A stretch of DNA of 64,000 nucleotides from Wolfiporia cocos (taxonomy: Eukaryota > Basidiomycota > Agaricomycetes > Polyporales > Phaeolaceae). Below the pieces are notes generated by a model. The model was given only the letters and a program-made list of their open reading frames with translations, was not told where the DNA came from and made no database searches. The position numbers were made by a program, and so were the translations under genes. Shown piece after piece: positions 21,651-33,782 of the stretch. The DNA lies in assembly GCA_029448655.1 (NCBI GenBank), contig JACCLO010000007.1, forward strand, positions 3,410,001 through 3,474,000, in the 5' to 3' direction. Within the stretch, counting starts at the first letter, position 1. Each line of letters begins with the position of its first letter.

Positions 21651-22207
21651 TGTCACGGATCACTCCTGGGGGGGTTATCTGTACATCCCTCGCTATTGGT
21701 ACTCATAGGCGCCGCTAGGTGCGCGCGCGCCTTCCTGGTCTCTAGCCACCTCCAGCGTCTCCTCTCGCCATCTAGATCATCTGACTCAGTAGTTTAGCGC
21801 TGTAGGGTAGCGCGCGCCTCAGGTACGGACACTTACGGTCACAGTATTTCATGTAGCGTTACTTGTCATGTGCCCGGTAGTTAATGTGCACGGACCATTA
21901 CTTTAGGGCTAGACTCGTAGGTACCACGCTCATGTATATATACGACAAGATGGCGGCCTTACAGCCCCATCTTTAGGATTCTCGTCAATGAGCTAACGCT
22001 CCTTTCTTATCCTCTGTCTGCGTGCGCTCGGGCCCGGGGCCCCTCTCGACTTGCTTGTCTGTGCGCCAGCTCAACTCGTTGCCTCTTAGGAGTTCCCTGG
22101 ATAGGGATACAGCCGACGTTGCGACTTGCTGGCTTACGCACCGCCTTGTTAGGCGTTAGGGCCTCCCCAGATGCCTGGGTCCTCACAGACTGGTAAGTCT
22201 GTGACAG
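21651..22207 (+). repeat. Solo LTR, family D, inside gag
   Basis: TGTCACGGATCACTCC to AAGTCTGTGACA, flanked by GGGAG at 21646-21650 and 22208-22212. It is a diverged copy of the LTRs of the TRIM at 49381-51283. CATGTATATATACGAC then CCCCATCTTTAGGATTC give the TATA and predicted start, plus sense. Confidence 0.92.
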
Positions 22208-25200
22208 GGAGGCACAACGCCTCCAGGCAGACGCCCTTGCAGCAGGAGACGTGGCTTCACTACACAGCCAGCACTCCGCTCCCCGTCGGTCAGTACCATC
22301 GGTTCCGGAAGAACGTTTCCGGCCGGTAGAAAACTGGGTGAGATCCGTCCACATGGGATCTCCCCCACCGGTGAACCCCGCAACCCGTCCGGCAACCCGA
22401 GGATCAAACGGCTCCAGGCAGACGAACCCTTTCCTGCCCGGATACACTCCCCCGGTCCTTACACCCCAGGTCCCCTTCTCGGTCATGGCAGCACGGCCCC
22501 CGGTCCCTCCGTCGGTAGCACCACAGACGGCGCATGTGAACACCTGGAGAGCCGCGCCTCTCCCGGGAACGCGTGCGTCCATGTGACGGCCCGAGAAACC
22601 GGCGAGCTCGCAATGGGATGCGTACTCAATGCTCCCGGAGCCGCAGCCTGACCCCCGGTACAAGTCCAAGGTACGCGAACCCGAACCCTTCACCGGCGAA
22701 AAATTCATCGCCTGGGTCGTACGCCTGAAACTGTACATCGACGACAACCGGCCGCTGCTCTTCACGGACAGCAAGAAAATTGGCACGGCCATCTCGTTGA
22801 TACGGAGACCGAAGGTAGACTCGTGGGTAACGGCTTTCACGCGCGAACATTACCGCGACGGTCAATGGCACCTAAGCTGGATCCGTTTCGTCTGGGAACT
22901 CCACCAGAAGTTCGATGACCCCGACCTAGAAAAGAAGTCGGCGGTTGCAGCGGAGAAACTTAGCATGACCATCGGCAAGGGAGAGGAGTACTTCCAGGAG
23001 CTGGAAAGACTTCTTTCGGAGGCAAAGTACGACAAGGAGAACCAGATCGTCCATCGCTGGGTCACCTCTGCCATCCCGAAAGAAATCTACACGGCAGTAC
23101 ACTCCGCCTTCGTCGCCACCACGGTAAACGACAAATCGCAACGGGGATACAATGTCCAGATTCCGGAAGACTACGAATCTTGGAAACAGGCTATCCTCCG
23201 TACGGACAATGCGATGCGTCGCCTCCGCGACGAGGAAAAGCTGCGACACGGTCGTGAATCGGGTAAGGGCGTTGCCGACAAGGGAAAAGGCCGAGCAACA
23301 ACATCGTCATCGGGAACCACGCGGTCCGAGCCCACCGCGGAAGAACGGGCCAACTTGCTCAAGAGGAAGTGCCACTCTTGCAGCAAGACACAAGCAGAGG
23401 CACCAGGGAAGGGCTGCAACAAGCCCGTCTGGCACCAACCCAACTGGAAGCTCCGAGCAGCTACCAGTGGAGGGAACACCGGTGCCGGACCCTCACAACC
23501 GGCGCGCACCCGCCAGGCCGTCGAAGCACCACCAGCAGAAAAAGTCCTAGGGGAAGTATCCCAGGAGGACTTCGTGCGAATGGTGTCGGCATGGGCCAAA
23601 GAAAATCTGGAGGCTGCGAAGGAAGCCGGATTCACTCAGGTACGTCCCCTCTCTAATAATAAATTTTCAGTTCTGGAGATCGAGGAACCAGTAAACGTCT
23701 CTATCTCCGAATCTGCCTCGGAGGGTAACGAACCGGTGGATGGACTATATGGGCTAGGAACCGGGGCCCCGATATTCGATTACATATCTGTACCACGTTC
23801 TGTAGATTTGGCGCCTGGTGACGACGACGGAGCTTCAACATGCTCCGACGATTCGTTTGTAACAGCCTCAGAGGAGCCTCCCACCGGAGCTTGGCGGGAG
23901 GATAAAACCGTGCTTAATTCCTCTAGCATCAATGTAAACTATGTGCCAATGGACGTAGACCCGGTTGTAGACTCAGATGTGCAGATGGCAGACGCATCTA
24001 AGCCTACAGTCCAGAAAAAGACGGAAAAGAAAATGCGGCGTCGACGAGCCAAGAAGAAGGCTGTCACGCTCGACATATACTTAGACCACCCGCGGGCAAT
24101 CCCCCCTGAGCGCAAAAGCGAAGGAGCCGCGGGATACGACCTCCACTCTGCGGAGGAAGTAGTCATACCCAATGGGAAACGTATCACCGTGGACACAGGC
24201 ATAATGATCCGAGTGCCACCCGGTGTATACGGCCGCATAGCTCCACGATCCGGACTCGCCTTGAAGGGAGTCGACGTGGAGGCCGGTGTAGTTGATGAAG
24301 ACTACACCGGTCGGCTAAAAGTCATACTGAATAATCAGACCGGAACAGATTATCAGGTCGAGTATGGGGACAGAATCGCCCAGTTCATACTCGAATGCAA
24401 TATGACACCAGACACGCGCATAGTAAAAAGCATCAGGGAAACCAGACGCGGAACACAGGGGTTCGGCTCTACTGGTGAGAAACTCAGAGGGAATGTAGTG
24501 GTAATCCAGACGGGAAAACGGGGACGGCAGATCGAAGTACCGATCACCCTCCACCGCCCTGACGGACGTGCCCTCTTCACAAAGGCACTGATAGACTCCG
24601 GTTCAACGGGATCGGTCATCAGTTGTGCCTACGTGGAGGAACACAAACTCGAGCAACTCCCATTAGACCAACCCGTCAAACTGTACAACGCTGACGGCAG
24701 TACCAACGCTGCGGGCAAAATGACGCACTATGTCGAACTCCAGATGCAGATCGACACGCATTTGGAGACGCGCAAGTTCCACGTCACCGAGCTGAGCTCG
24801 GCAGACATATTCCTCGGCTTCGATTGGTTGGAGGACCACAATCCCACCATCGACTGGAAGAAACGCCGAATCACCTTCACCTGCGACTGCGAACACAAGC
24901 AGATCGAGGATGGTGACCATATTTATTACATCTTCGCTGACGCATGGATACGGAATAGGGAAGAATGCCGGGCAGCCATCGCTGAGCGAGTCCGCGCGAC
25001 GAAGGCAACTGAGATCGCCATCGCCACCGGCAAAACCACGGAAGCCAAGACTTTCGAAGAAGTGGTCCCCGAGTACTTACACGAATTCGAAGACGTGTTC
25101 AAGGAAACGGAATTCGACCAACTCCCCGAAAGGCGACCGTGGGATCACGCCATAGAACTCCTACCGAACTCCGAACCCTACGCCGGCAAGATCTATGCCC

Positions 25201-27840
25201 TATCGCCTCGAGAACAAGAGGCGTTAGACGACTTTCTAGAAGAACAGTTACGGACTGGACGTATACGACCATCCAAGTCACCATGGGGGGCACCATTCTT
25301 CTTCGTCAAGAAGAAGGATGGGAAACTGAGACCCATTCAGGACTATCGGAAATTAAACCAGATGACCAAGAAGAACCGGTACCCGCTCCCCCTGATCACG
25401 GAGCTGCTCAACAAGTTGGAACGAGCTAAGTACTTCTCTAAATTGGACATTCGTTGGGGATACACAAACGTCAGAATCAAGGAACGCGACGAAGAAAAAG
25501 CCGCCTTCATCACTAATAGGGGACTATACGAACCTTTAGTGATGTTCTTTGGAATGTGCAACGCACCGGGCACATTCCAGACCTTGATGAACGACATCTT
25601 CCGAGACCTGATAATGACTGGAAAAGTCATTGTATATTTAGACGACATACTTGTTTTCACGGAAACCGAGGCAGAACACAAAGAGATCCTGCGCAAGGTT
25701 CTGCTCGTTCTCCGTCAAAATAAGTTAACTTGTAAACCAGAGAAATGCGAATTCATGAAGTCGGAAGCAGAATACTTAGGACATATAATCTCTCACGGGG
25801 AAATCCGCATGGATCCTGCGAAGGTGGCGGCAGTGGCTGAATGGCCCGCACCTCAGAACAAGAAGGAAGTGCAATCCTTCATCGGATTTGCAAACTTCTA
25901 CCGGAGATTTATACCTAAGTTTTCCACGGTAGCACGCCCACTGATAAACCTAACCAAGGACACGCCTTGGCAGTGGGGTACGGCGGAACAAGAGTGTTTC
26001 GATAAATTAAAGAAAATATTCATCGAAGCACCCGTGTTAGGGATACCGAACGACGACGACCCTTTCCGCATCGAGGCAGACTCATCGGACTTTGCAACCG
26101 GAGCCTGCCTCATGCAGAAACAGGACGGCGTCTGGAAACCCATCGCCTACCAGAGTAAGACGATGCTACCGGCAGAACGGAATTACGAAATCTACGACAG
26201 AGAACTCCTCGCCATCATGCGCGCACTTGATGAATGGCGGCATTTCGTAATGGGTGGTAAACACCCTGTAGAGGTACTAACGGACCACAAGAACCTAGAA
26301 TACTTTAAGACTCCACAGAAAATTAATCCGCGACAAGCCCGATGGATGACGGAACTCGCCGAGTATGACCTACAACTCGTGCACATCCCCGGGAAGACCA
26401 ATGGAAGGGCCGACGGGCTTTCCCGAAGAAGTGATCACGGAAACGACAAGGATCACCTCAAAGGGCAAGTCGTCCTGAAGCCACACCTCTTCGTCCAAGA
26501 CAGCGCAGAAAGGCTGCGATCCTCATTCTATACTGTAGTCAAGGGTATCACCCACGACGAAGTAAAAGAGAGGGTCAAAGCGGAAGCCGCTCTCTACGAT
26601 GGAAAGGAAGGAGTAGAAGTAGGGGAAACGACCGAGGACGGTCTGCGATATAGGAGGGGGAGGTTAATTATCCCTCGGGACGAAGAATTAATCGGAAAAA
26701 TCATTTCTTCATTCCACGACACCGTCTCAGCGGGACACCCTGGCACCGAAAACACGTACACTGCCATACACCGACACTACTGGTGGCCAAAGATGCGCTC
26801 AGACATCCGCCAGTATGTCAAGGCTTGTATCAAGTGCCAGGCCGCTAAGCCGGACCGATCCAAACGCGCGGCTCCACTCAACCCGAACCCGACCCCAGCA
26901 CACAACTGGGAGAACATTTCCGTCGATATGATCACGGGACTCCCCACTTCCAAGGGTCGCGACGCAATCATTGTAGTAGTAGACATGAAGTCAAAAGACT
27001 ATATAGCTGTACCAACAACGACTAAACTATCGGCCGAAGGATGGGCCAACATATTTGTAGACAAAGTATATACACAACACGGACTACCTAAAAAAGTATT
27101 TAGCGACAGAGGACCTCAGTTTGTAGCAGAATTTATCAAGGACGTATATCGTAGACTAGGCATACAGGGAAACCCGAGTACCGCGTTCCACCCACAGACA
27201 GACGGGCAAACGGAACGTATGAACCAGGAACTCGAGGTCTACCTTAGATTATTTATTAATGATACTCATACGAACTGGCCGGACTTACTCCCGCTGGCAA
27301 GCTTTGCGTACAAGACACACGTACACAGTAGCACGGGATACAGTCCCTTTTACCTTACGCACGGATACCACCCCTTCACAGGTGTAGAGGCGCCGGAACA
27401 AGAAGAGGGGGTAGCACGGGATTGGGTCGAACACATGCACACCATATCCAAACTCGCTTCACAGAACCTGGAGAAAGCTAAACTACGCATGAAAGAGTAC
27501 TACGATAGGAAACGGGCATCGCCATTATCGTACTCCGAAGGCGACTTGGTTTGGGTCGACGGCCGCAACATAAACATGGGCCACCCAACCAAGAAGCTTG
27601 ACTCCAAGCGGTTTGGACCGTACAAGGTCACCAAAAAAGTCGGGCACGGAGCATACGAACTAGACCTCCCCGCAGACATGCGCGGGATATACCCAGTATT
27701 CAACGAGGTCTTACTCCTACCATACACACCGCCCGCCTTCCCCAATCAAGACCATAGTAAAGTGACGGAAAGCAATGACGTTCGCAGGCCTCTCAGGATC
27801 CTCGAATCCAGAGAAGACCGAGGGCGAATCGAGCTAGAAG

Positions 27841-28751
27841 TGTCACAGATTTATCTGGGGCTTACAGCATTTTTCCTATGATTATAGCAATTTACCTGGG
27901 ATTTATACGTCTAACTACAAGTCGTCTACGCCACTCACGCTTACGCTTACGCTTGGCTCACGCCTCGCTAACGCTAAGTGTAACCCTTGGCTCACGCTAA
28001 GCTAACGCTTGGCTAACGCCAAACCACATGGTCTCGCCCGTTAGAGCAAGACCAGCCACATCATAAGATCTTAGATCATAATGGTAGGCCGAGCGCGGCA
28101 CGCTCGCATAATAATGTCCACAACACCAAACATCGCCACCAAGCAATGTTCTATTGGGTCGGCCTCCTCGGCTTCCCACCGTCATAAGATCCTTGATCAT
28201 AATGACACTTCAGGCGCGGCACGCCTTCGCATAATTATGTCAACACGACCATACAGCACAATATTAGCAACAAGGCAATATCGCTGTTGGTCCGGCCTTA
28301 TCGGCCATCAATACCCGGGCTGTGCCCGCGTTTGTCCAAAATAATAATAAACCTCCTCTCTTACTATTGGTGCGGCCATTACCGGCCCACACGGCCATTG
28401 TAGATAGGATCATAAAAACATAGATAAGATAAGCTTCGCCCATTGGCAAAGCCGCATAACCCGGAAAGGTAGTACTATACAGTATCACATGACCTCTCCG
28501 CATACATGTATTTAAGTAGGAGCCAAGCGCTCCATACTTCAGTTCTATTCTATCGTCGTTACCACGAATGCCCACCCGCGGAGTACCATAGGTACTCCCA
28601 GTGGACTACCATTGGTAGTCCCAAGCTTCGTCTGGTTTGCGGCTGCGCTACTTCCACTAGCAACTGCTGCACTGGGTCCATCTTCCTCGTCTAGTCACCC
28701 TAGTACCTCCGGATAGCGACTAGGTGAGTCCCACAGGATAGATCTGTGTCA
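27841..28751 (+). repeat. Solo LTR, family C (911 bp), inside pol
   Basis: TGTCACAGATTTATCTGGGG to GATCTGTGTCA, flanked by AGAAG at 27836-27840 and 28752-28756. It is a shorter, diverged relative of the 1162-bp LTRs of the LARD at 40721-46952. A run of ACGCTTACGC/TTGGCTCACGC repeats at 27935-28020 is specific to this copy. Confidence 0.92.
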
Positions 28752-29302
28752 AGAAGTCGAGTGGTCTGATGGGACTAAAACATGGGAACGAAAATGTGGA
28801 TTGAACCATTACCAAGAGCTAGTCACAAAGTTCTTCGAAGCTAGACCATCCGCCCCAGGCAACCAGTGGAAAAATAGAAACACTGGCTGGGACCACTCTA
28901 ACACCAAATGGGACCCAGAGTGGGAGGACTTCGAACGAAAAGCTCACGAAATGGGACTTAGGGAGAACCCGAAGGAGTTCATAATATACGACGACATAGA
29001 CATTACGCTTCTTGTCAAAGGCAGTATACCATTCTACGCCTACGAAAAGAAACTCGTCGCTCGTAACTTCTGGTTCTGCGATCCACGAACACGGGTCATG
29101 CAATACGGAATACGCGTTGGAACACCGATAGAATCCACTATACCTGAATCAATAGGATACTGGATCTACCCGGTCTTAAACACACTCCAACTGGCGCACC
29201 CACACATATGCACCAAAACCGTAGACCACCCGTGCCATGTTGACCAAACTATGTACAAAGTGATTGCTGGGCGTGGGGACACGCAGCTAGAAGAGGGGGT
29301 AC

Positions 29303-29673
29303 TGTCACAAGCCGATTTTCTCCAACTAGCTTGCGACTAGGAACAACCCTTATCTTATCTAAGCGCCCGCCTATATATCACGTGCAAGGACCCCGAACAC
29401 CCCACACGTGCCTACACAGACCCCGGACACCCTTGATGTGGCTCTACACCTACGATAGGGTTTACCATACTCTATACGGTCTATCAGCTTACGTAATACT
29501 GTATAGTAGCCAAACATGTACAAACAGCCTACGAGCATATATACCAGCCAGACGAGCAGGGAGCACCCCAGACTTGTCTTGGCCTTTGTTGCCTTGAGTA
29601 GCCTCAGACTAGGAATACGCTTTCACGCGAGTAATATTCCCCTGAGTAGTTGCTTAAGAATACGCTTGTGTCA
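29303..29673 (+). repeat. 3' LTR, family A
   Basis: It is preceded by the purine tract AAGAGGGGGTAC, which lies inside the coding region. The polyprotein stop (29338-29340) is 36 nt inside the LTR. The start region reads CAGACTTGTCTT, one base different from the 5' LTR. Confidence 0.92.
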
Positions 29674-29678
29674 ATGGG

Positions 29679-31145
29679 TTTGTCATGTCTCGGAATGAGA
29701 ATGAAAAGAATAGCCACACCCGTGCAACGTATGATCCCAAGAAGCTTTTCTCACCATTATCCATCCCAACGGAAATGCAGTTGCAGCAGCCCGAACCCTT
29801 CCTCCACTGTGGCATTGCACAAATATGTTCACACCTCATACCTTTGATACTGGGTGGATCACAGGAGGAATGGTTAATTGTCCGATCTTCCTCAGTGAGC
29901 CAGGTGTATCGGAAATTGCCAGAACACAGAAATGAAAACACTGTGTGTAAAACCATGGGATCTGTGGCGTGTAATAGCTAGTAAGCCACAAACCTTATAA
30001 TGAATGTCGATTGAATCCAAAAACCTCTGGCAAGTGTGAGCCTTCACTCAGACACTTGCATACTCTGGCAGTCCTGCTTTCTGGCTTGCATGTCACTAGA
30101 GGCCGTCCTATTTATTGCTCTGATTAGTTTATCCAAAACTCGACAATGGCACTATACAGCACACATGCAAAAAAAAACTCGACTCAACACCCTGGTGACA
30201 TTCTAAGATCGGATAAGCCGCAACGCACACCCGCAGAGATGGCTGCTGCTAAGCTTGCATGTAACCTAGCTTCAATGAAATTGGATGTTAAAGGGCTGCT
30301 ACTGTGAAGCGGATCGCCGAGCTAGAAGACAGTGTGAGCAGCGCGAATCCCGGTTTGTGTCCATTACCTTATAGCTACATCTCCTCACAGCTGGAACAGT
30401 CTGTGGGTATCATTCTGCACACTGCTCTGAGTCAGCATGAGCCCGCATACTCAGAGATGAAGCCAAAAGTGTGCAGCCACCTCCTTGTGTTAAGACAGCG
30501 ACTCCTGTCATTGTATCGCAAAGTCTAAGTCCTGCACTGCAAGCAGTCTCAGCCAAGAGAGAGGGCTCAGGAGGATGTGAAGGTACTAACTCACCACTAG
30601 TATCATAGTCGAGAGCATTGAGCAATGCTGATTGATGATTGCTTCAACATCTAGAAGTCCGCAGTCAATTCAGCGTGGTTGGTGATGATGATTTTGATTT
30701 TGACGTGAATGACACCAGTATCCAGGGTTCATCATTGACAAATCAGACGATGAAGAAGGGAACGAGCCTGATCGGTGGCAGACTCGTCGAGGTGGTAGCA
30801 GCAAGTGCGAGTAGTCATAAGTTAAACATTGTTACACTAGGGCGAATTGAGGTACATCTATAGCACTTGCTGAAGCATAGTGGTATCAATGTATATATGT
30901 ACACGTATGAGAAGTTGATGCTGGATTGCTCTACTGTCCGCTCTGTACACCTGAGCCACCTTTGTTTGTGTTCTTGATACAATCTTAATTTGTCTGAGCC
31001 ATGCCTTGATCTGTCTGAACCGGCTGACTTAAGAAACGAATCTACTGGATTAAGTTGTTAACAACTGAGTGACTTCATGCCTTGATTGTCTGGATTAAGT
31101 AAATTAAGTGCAATCAAGGCCATTGTAGTTTTGCTGATGCTAGAC
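29679..31145. other. No gene recognised
   Basis: This is the continuation of the DNA into which the family A element inserted. It holds short open frames (for example plus 30304-30528) with no recognisable domain. Around 30960-31100 repeated TTGTCTGAGC/GTCTGGATTAAG motifs resemble 19550-19620. Confidence 0.4.
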
Positions 31146-32702
31146 CTACACTATTTGTACATGTTATTGTGCACAGCCCAGAGGGCATTGGTGCTGAGGT
31201 AATCTACGTGCTACGTGGTGGCCAGTAAGGGCATCGGAGCACGAGTGCTGGTACGGCTAGGGGAGCACTGGATGTCTATGGCAACGTAGCGGGTTAGTCC
31301 TGATCTGTGGTTCTCATCGATCAGGGGTTCGCCGGTAATGGCAGGGTTCTATGTCTGTGATCGGGGTGTCTGCAGTCCAGGTTCCCAAGGACTGGTACTG
31401 AGGGGAAGGCATGTGGCGGCCCAGGTTCCCACGTGCTGGTAGTGATGTGCAAAGCACAGCTCAAAGCCGTGAGCCGGGCCTGGCCAAGCCGACTTAAGCC
31501 AGGCCGAGCCAAGCCTGGGGGGGCGGCTTAAGACGGCTCAGGGCCTGGCTTGGATCGTGAGCCGGCTGTAGCCAAGCCCTGAGCTGGCGGCTTTAGGCGC
31601 GCAGCTGTGGTGTTGTTAGAATTAGCAAAAATGGGCCCTTTGGTTTAAGATTTTGCATCGATTCACATTATATGATCTCAACGACCATTACAATGACTTG
31701 TGATCTGCTAACACGGTGCGGAACGTTGTGACTACTGTTGCGATTGGGGTTGTGAGCGAGATCTGGATTTTCGGTCAACATCATAAGCAGCTGTAAAAAC
31801 ACTTGTAGATCAGAATAACAACAAATAGTAGACATATAAGCATTCTGAATATGTTGTGCTGTCATTTGAACTGCACAAGCCAATAACTTTGAGGTCCTAC
31901 ATGATTACCCATAAGCCCCGGCCTGAGCCTGAGCCGGGCCCAAGCCAGCCTGAGCCGTCAAGGAGGGGCCGGGTTGACATTCCGCTGAGCCCAAGCCCTT
32001 CAAAGCCGGGCCCAAGCCCCGGGCTTTGAGCCGAGCTGTGCTTTGCACATCACTATGTGCTGGTACTGAGGAGTGGCATCTGCCGAGAACATGGACTGGC
32101 CAGTACGGGCCGTGCGTGACGTAGGGTGATCGAGCATGATCGGCTGCGATCGGCACGTAGAGTCCTGTGACTGCTAGGGTTCTCAGTCATACAGGTGCTG
32201 CCCGAGGTCGGTGTTCCTCGTAGACTAGGGCGGCTGGAGTTGAAGGCCTTCCATGGGCCTTAGTCCGTATGGTACATAGTCCGTGCCAGTAATGGTGTAA
32301 GTCCATGGTCGGTAATGACCGTGTAGCTGGTAATGGCTATGGTTCGTGGACACAGGAGGCATTGGGTTCAGTTGGTCGGGTGGACGTGGTCCTAGCCATG
32401 AGTCTAGATGGTCATGACCTGATGAGGTGTGGTCCAGGTAGCAAGGGGTTGGTCTGGTTAGGTGCTACTGGGCTCATCGTAGTTGGTCGGGGTCACATGA
32501 CTGCTTTTGGCTTTATGGTGGACTGGACATGTGGTCGGGGACTAGGGTTCTTAGGTGTGGCTGGTGATGCTGTTAGCTAGTGCCCATGGTGGTTTGTCTG
32601 TAGGGCATGGATCTAGCTGAGGCATTGGGTTTCCAGCCTCGGGGGTGCTCTCGATGATCGGAAAAGGTACTGTGCTTAGAAGCTTGAAATTGGTGTGGGA
32701 CA
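31146..32702 (-). repeat. Old LTR related to family J, inverted copy of the one at 53421-56473
   Basis: Read on the minus strand it starts near 32702 with ACACCAATTTCAAGC and follows the same order as the plus-strand sequence at 53421-56470. It is interrupted by the hAT MITE at 31440-32055. Ends are degenerate and no duplication is readable, so the limits are approximate. Confidence 0.6.
31440..32055. mobile_element. Non-autonomous hAT element (MITE), 616 bp
   Basis: Terminal inverted repeats of at least 23 bp begin TAGTGATGTGCAAAGCACAG and end in the complement GTGCTTTGCACATCACTA. The 8-bp flanks are CGTGCTGG (31432-31439) and TGTGCTGG (32056-32063), a 7/8 match. TIR sequence and duplication length both fit hAT. 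The subterminal DNA is GC-rich (GAGCCGGGCC) around an AT-rich core without coding capacity. Confidence 0.88.
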
Positions 32703-32842
32703 GTCACCTACATCCATCCTATAGAAATCCACCAGATGCTCTACAGCGGTTTGTTATCTTCAGTTTTTCGATCCCCGCCCGGCTATGTCTGTGGCGCAGC
32801 CACACCGCTGTAGAGCATCTGATCGAGACTAGGGCATTTGGG
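32703..32842 (+). pseudogene. Fragment of the gene family split by the LINE
   Basis: This plus-strand stretch matches the intron-exon junction of the minus-strand gene at 19027-19050: the same acceptor-like ATCCACCAG and a related reading (DALQRFVIFSFSIPAR here, VPPVRCVFSFSISTR there). AGATGCTCTACAGCGGT near 32730 and its complement near 32805 form a perfect 17-bp inverted pair. It is too short for a functional call. Confidence 0.4.
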
Positions 32843-33410
32843 ATTCATCTAGAGGTAGTTTGAGTCCGAAGTCCTTGGAATTGTCCCATTGGAATCTTCC
32901 AAACTTTCTCGATCAAACGGGAAGCCAAAGTGTGGTGTTCGAAGCTGTTGTTGATTTTCCAGCTGAATGAAACATCTGGCCATTCAGGAGCTGCTGCATA
33001 AGAAGCTGCAGGGGTAATCCAATCAGAATGTTTGTCTAGGTGAAAGTAGTGATGTACCGGCCTAGCCTGGCCTAGGGCTTGCCCAGGGCCTAGCACTGTG
33101 GAGACAATTATTACTGTAGCCTCATAAGTTTATGATATACTTTTCCCAACTATTCCCTGACAAAACAGAGCTTTGATAATTAGTAAAATATAGTGCGGAA
33201 TCAGCCTTTCATCGGCATGGTGTTCTGTGGCATGCCTACCAAATGGGGTACTGCATAGGTGCCCACAGGTGTGAGACAGGCTTCAACACCAAGGATCCAA
33301 CCCATGGGACTATCTCATAGCTTAAATTGAATAATATGGAGGTATTACATTGGAACCCAGCATCATCAGCAAATTGTGAGACCATATATCTACTCGTATC
33401 TATGTAGATA

Positions 33411-33782
33411 TGACACAAGCGTATTCTCAAGCAACTACTCAGGGCAATATTACTCGCGTGAAAGCGTATTGCTGGTCTGAGGCTACTCAAGGCAACAAAG
33501 GCCAAGACAAGTCTGGGGTGCTCCCTGCTCGTCTGGCTGGTATATATGCTCGTAGGCTGTTTGTACATGTTTGGCTACTATACAGTATTACGTAAGCTGA
33601 TAGACCGTTTAGAGTATGGTAAACCCTATCGTAGGTGTAGAGCCACATCAAGGGTGTCCGGGGTCTGTGTAAGCACGTGTGGGGTGTTCGGGGTCCTTGC
33701 ACGTGATGCATAGGCGGGCGCTTAGATAAGATAAGGGTTGTTCTTTAGTCGCAAGCAAGTTGGAGAAAATCGGCTTGTGACA
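33411..33782 (-). repeat. 3' LTR of the minus-strand family A element
   Basis: In sense orientation TGTCACAAGCCG to GCTTGTGTCA. The start region reads CAGACTTGTCTT, one base off the 5' LTR. The polyprotein stop lies inside it (33745-33747). Confidence 0.93.

Larger units (their letters stand above)
21138..29340 (+). pseudogene. Family A gag-dUTPase-pol polyprotein, broken copy
   Basis: ATG 21138 opens the same N-terminus as the intact copy (MAAPHNLDYIR). LTR D enters at residue about 171, a TGA at 22584 follows, then a frame of 1750 codons (22629-27881) covers the rest of gag, the CxxC finger, dUTPase (about 24061-24480; GAAGYDL, GRIAPRSG, GVVDEDYTG, RGTQGFGSTG), protease (DSGSTG near 24595), RT (YLDD near 25637), RNase H and integrase with an HHCC finger and the D, D, E residues. 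LTR C enters near residue 2055, and the C-terminal module resumes at 28757 to the TAG in the 3' LTR. See the intact copy for detail. Confidence 0.93.
20005..29673 (+). mobile_element. Full Gypsy family A element, disrupted by two solo LTRs
   Basis: It has two 371-bp LTRs (20005-20375, 29303-29673) and a perfect ATGGG duplication (20000-20004, 29674-29678). Without nested LTR D (21651-22207) and LTR C (27841-28751) it is about 8.19 kb, matching the copy at 33411-47836. It is dead: two insertions in the polyprotein, plus an in-frame TGA at 22584 where the intact copy has Trp. It must be older than the D and C insertions it carries. Confidence 0.95.
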
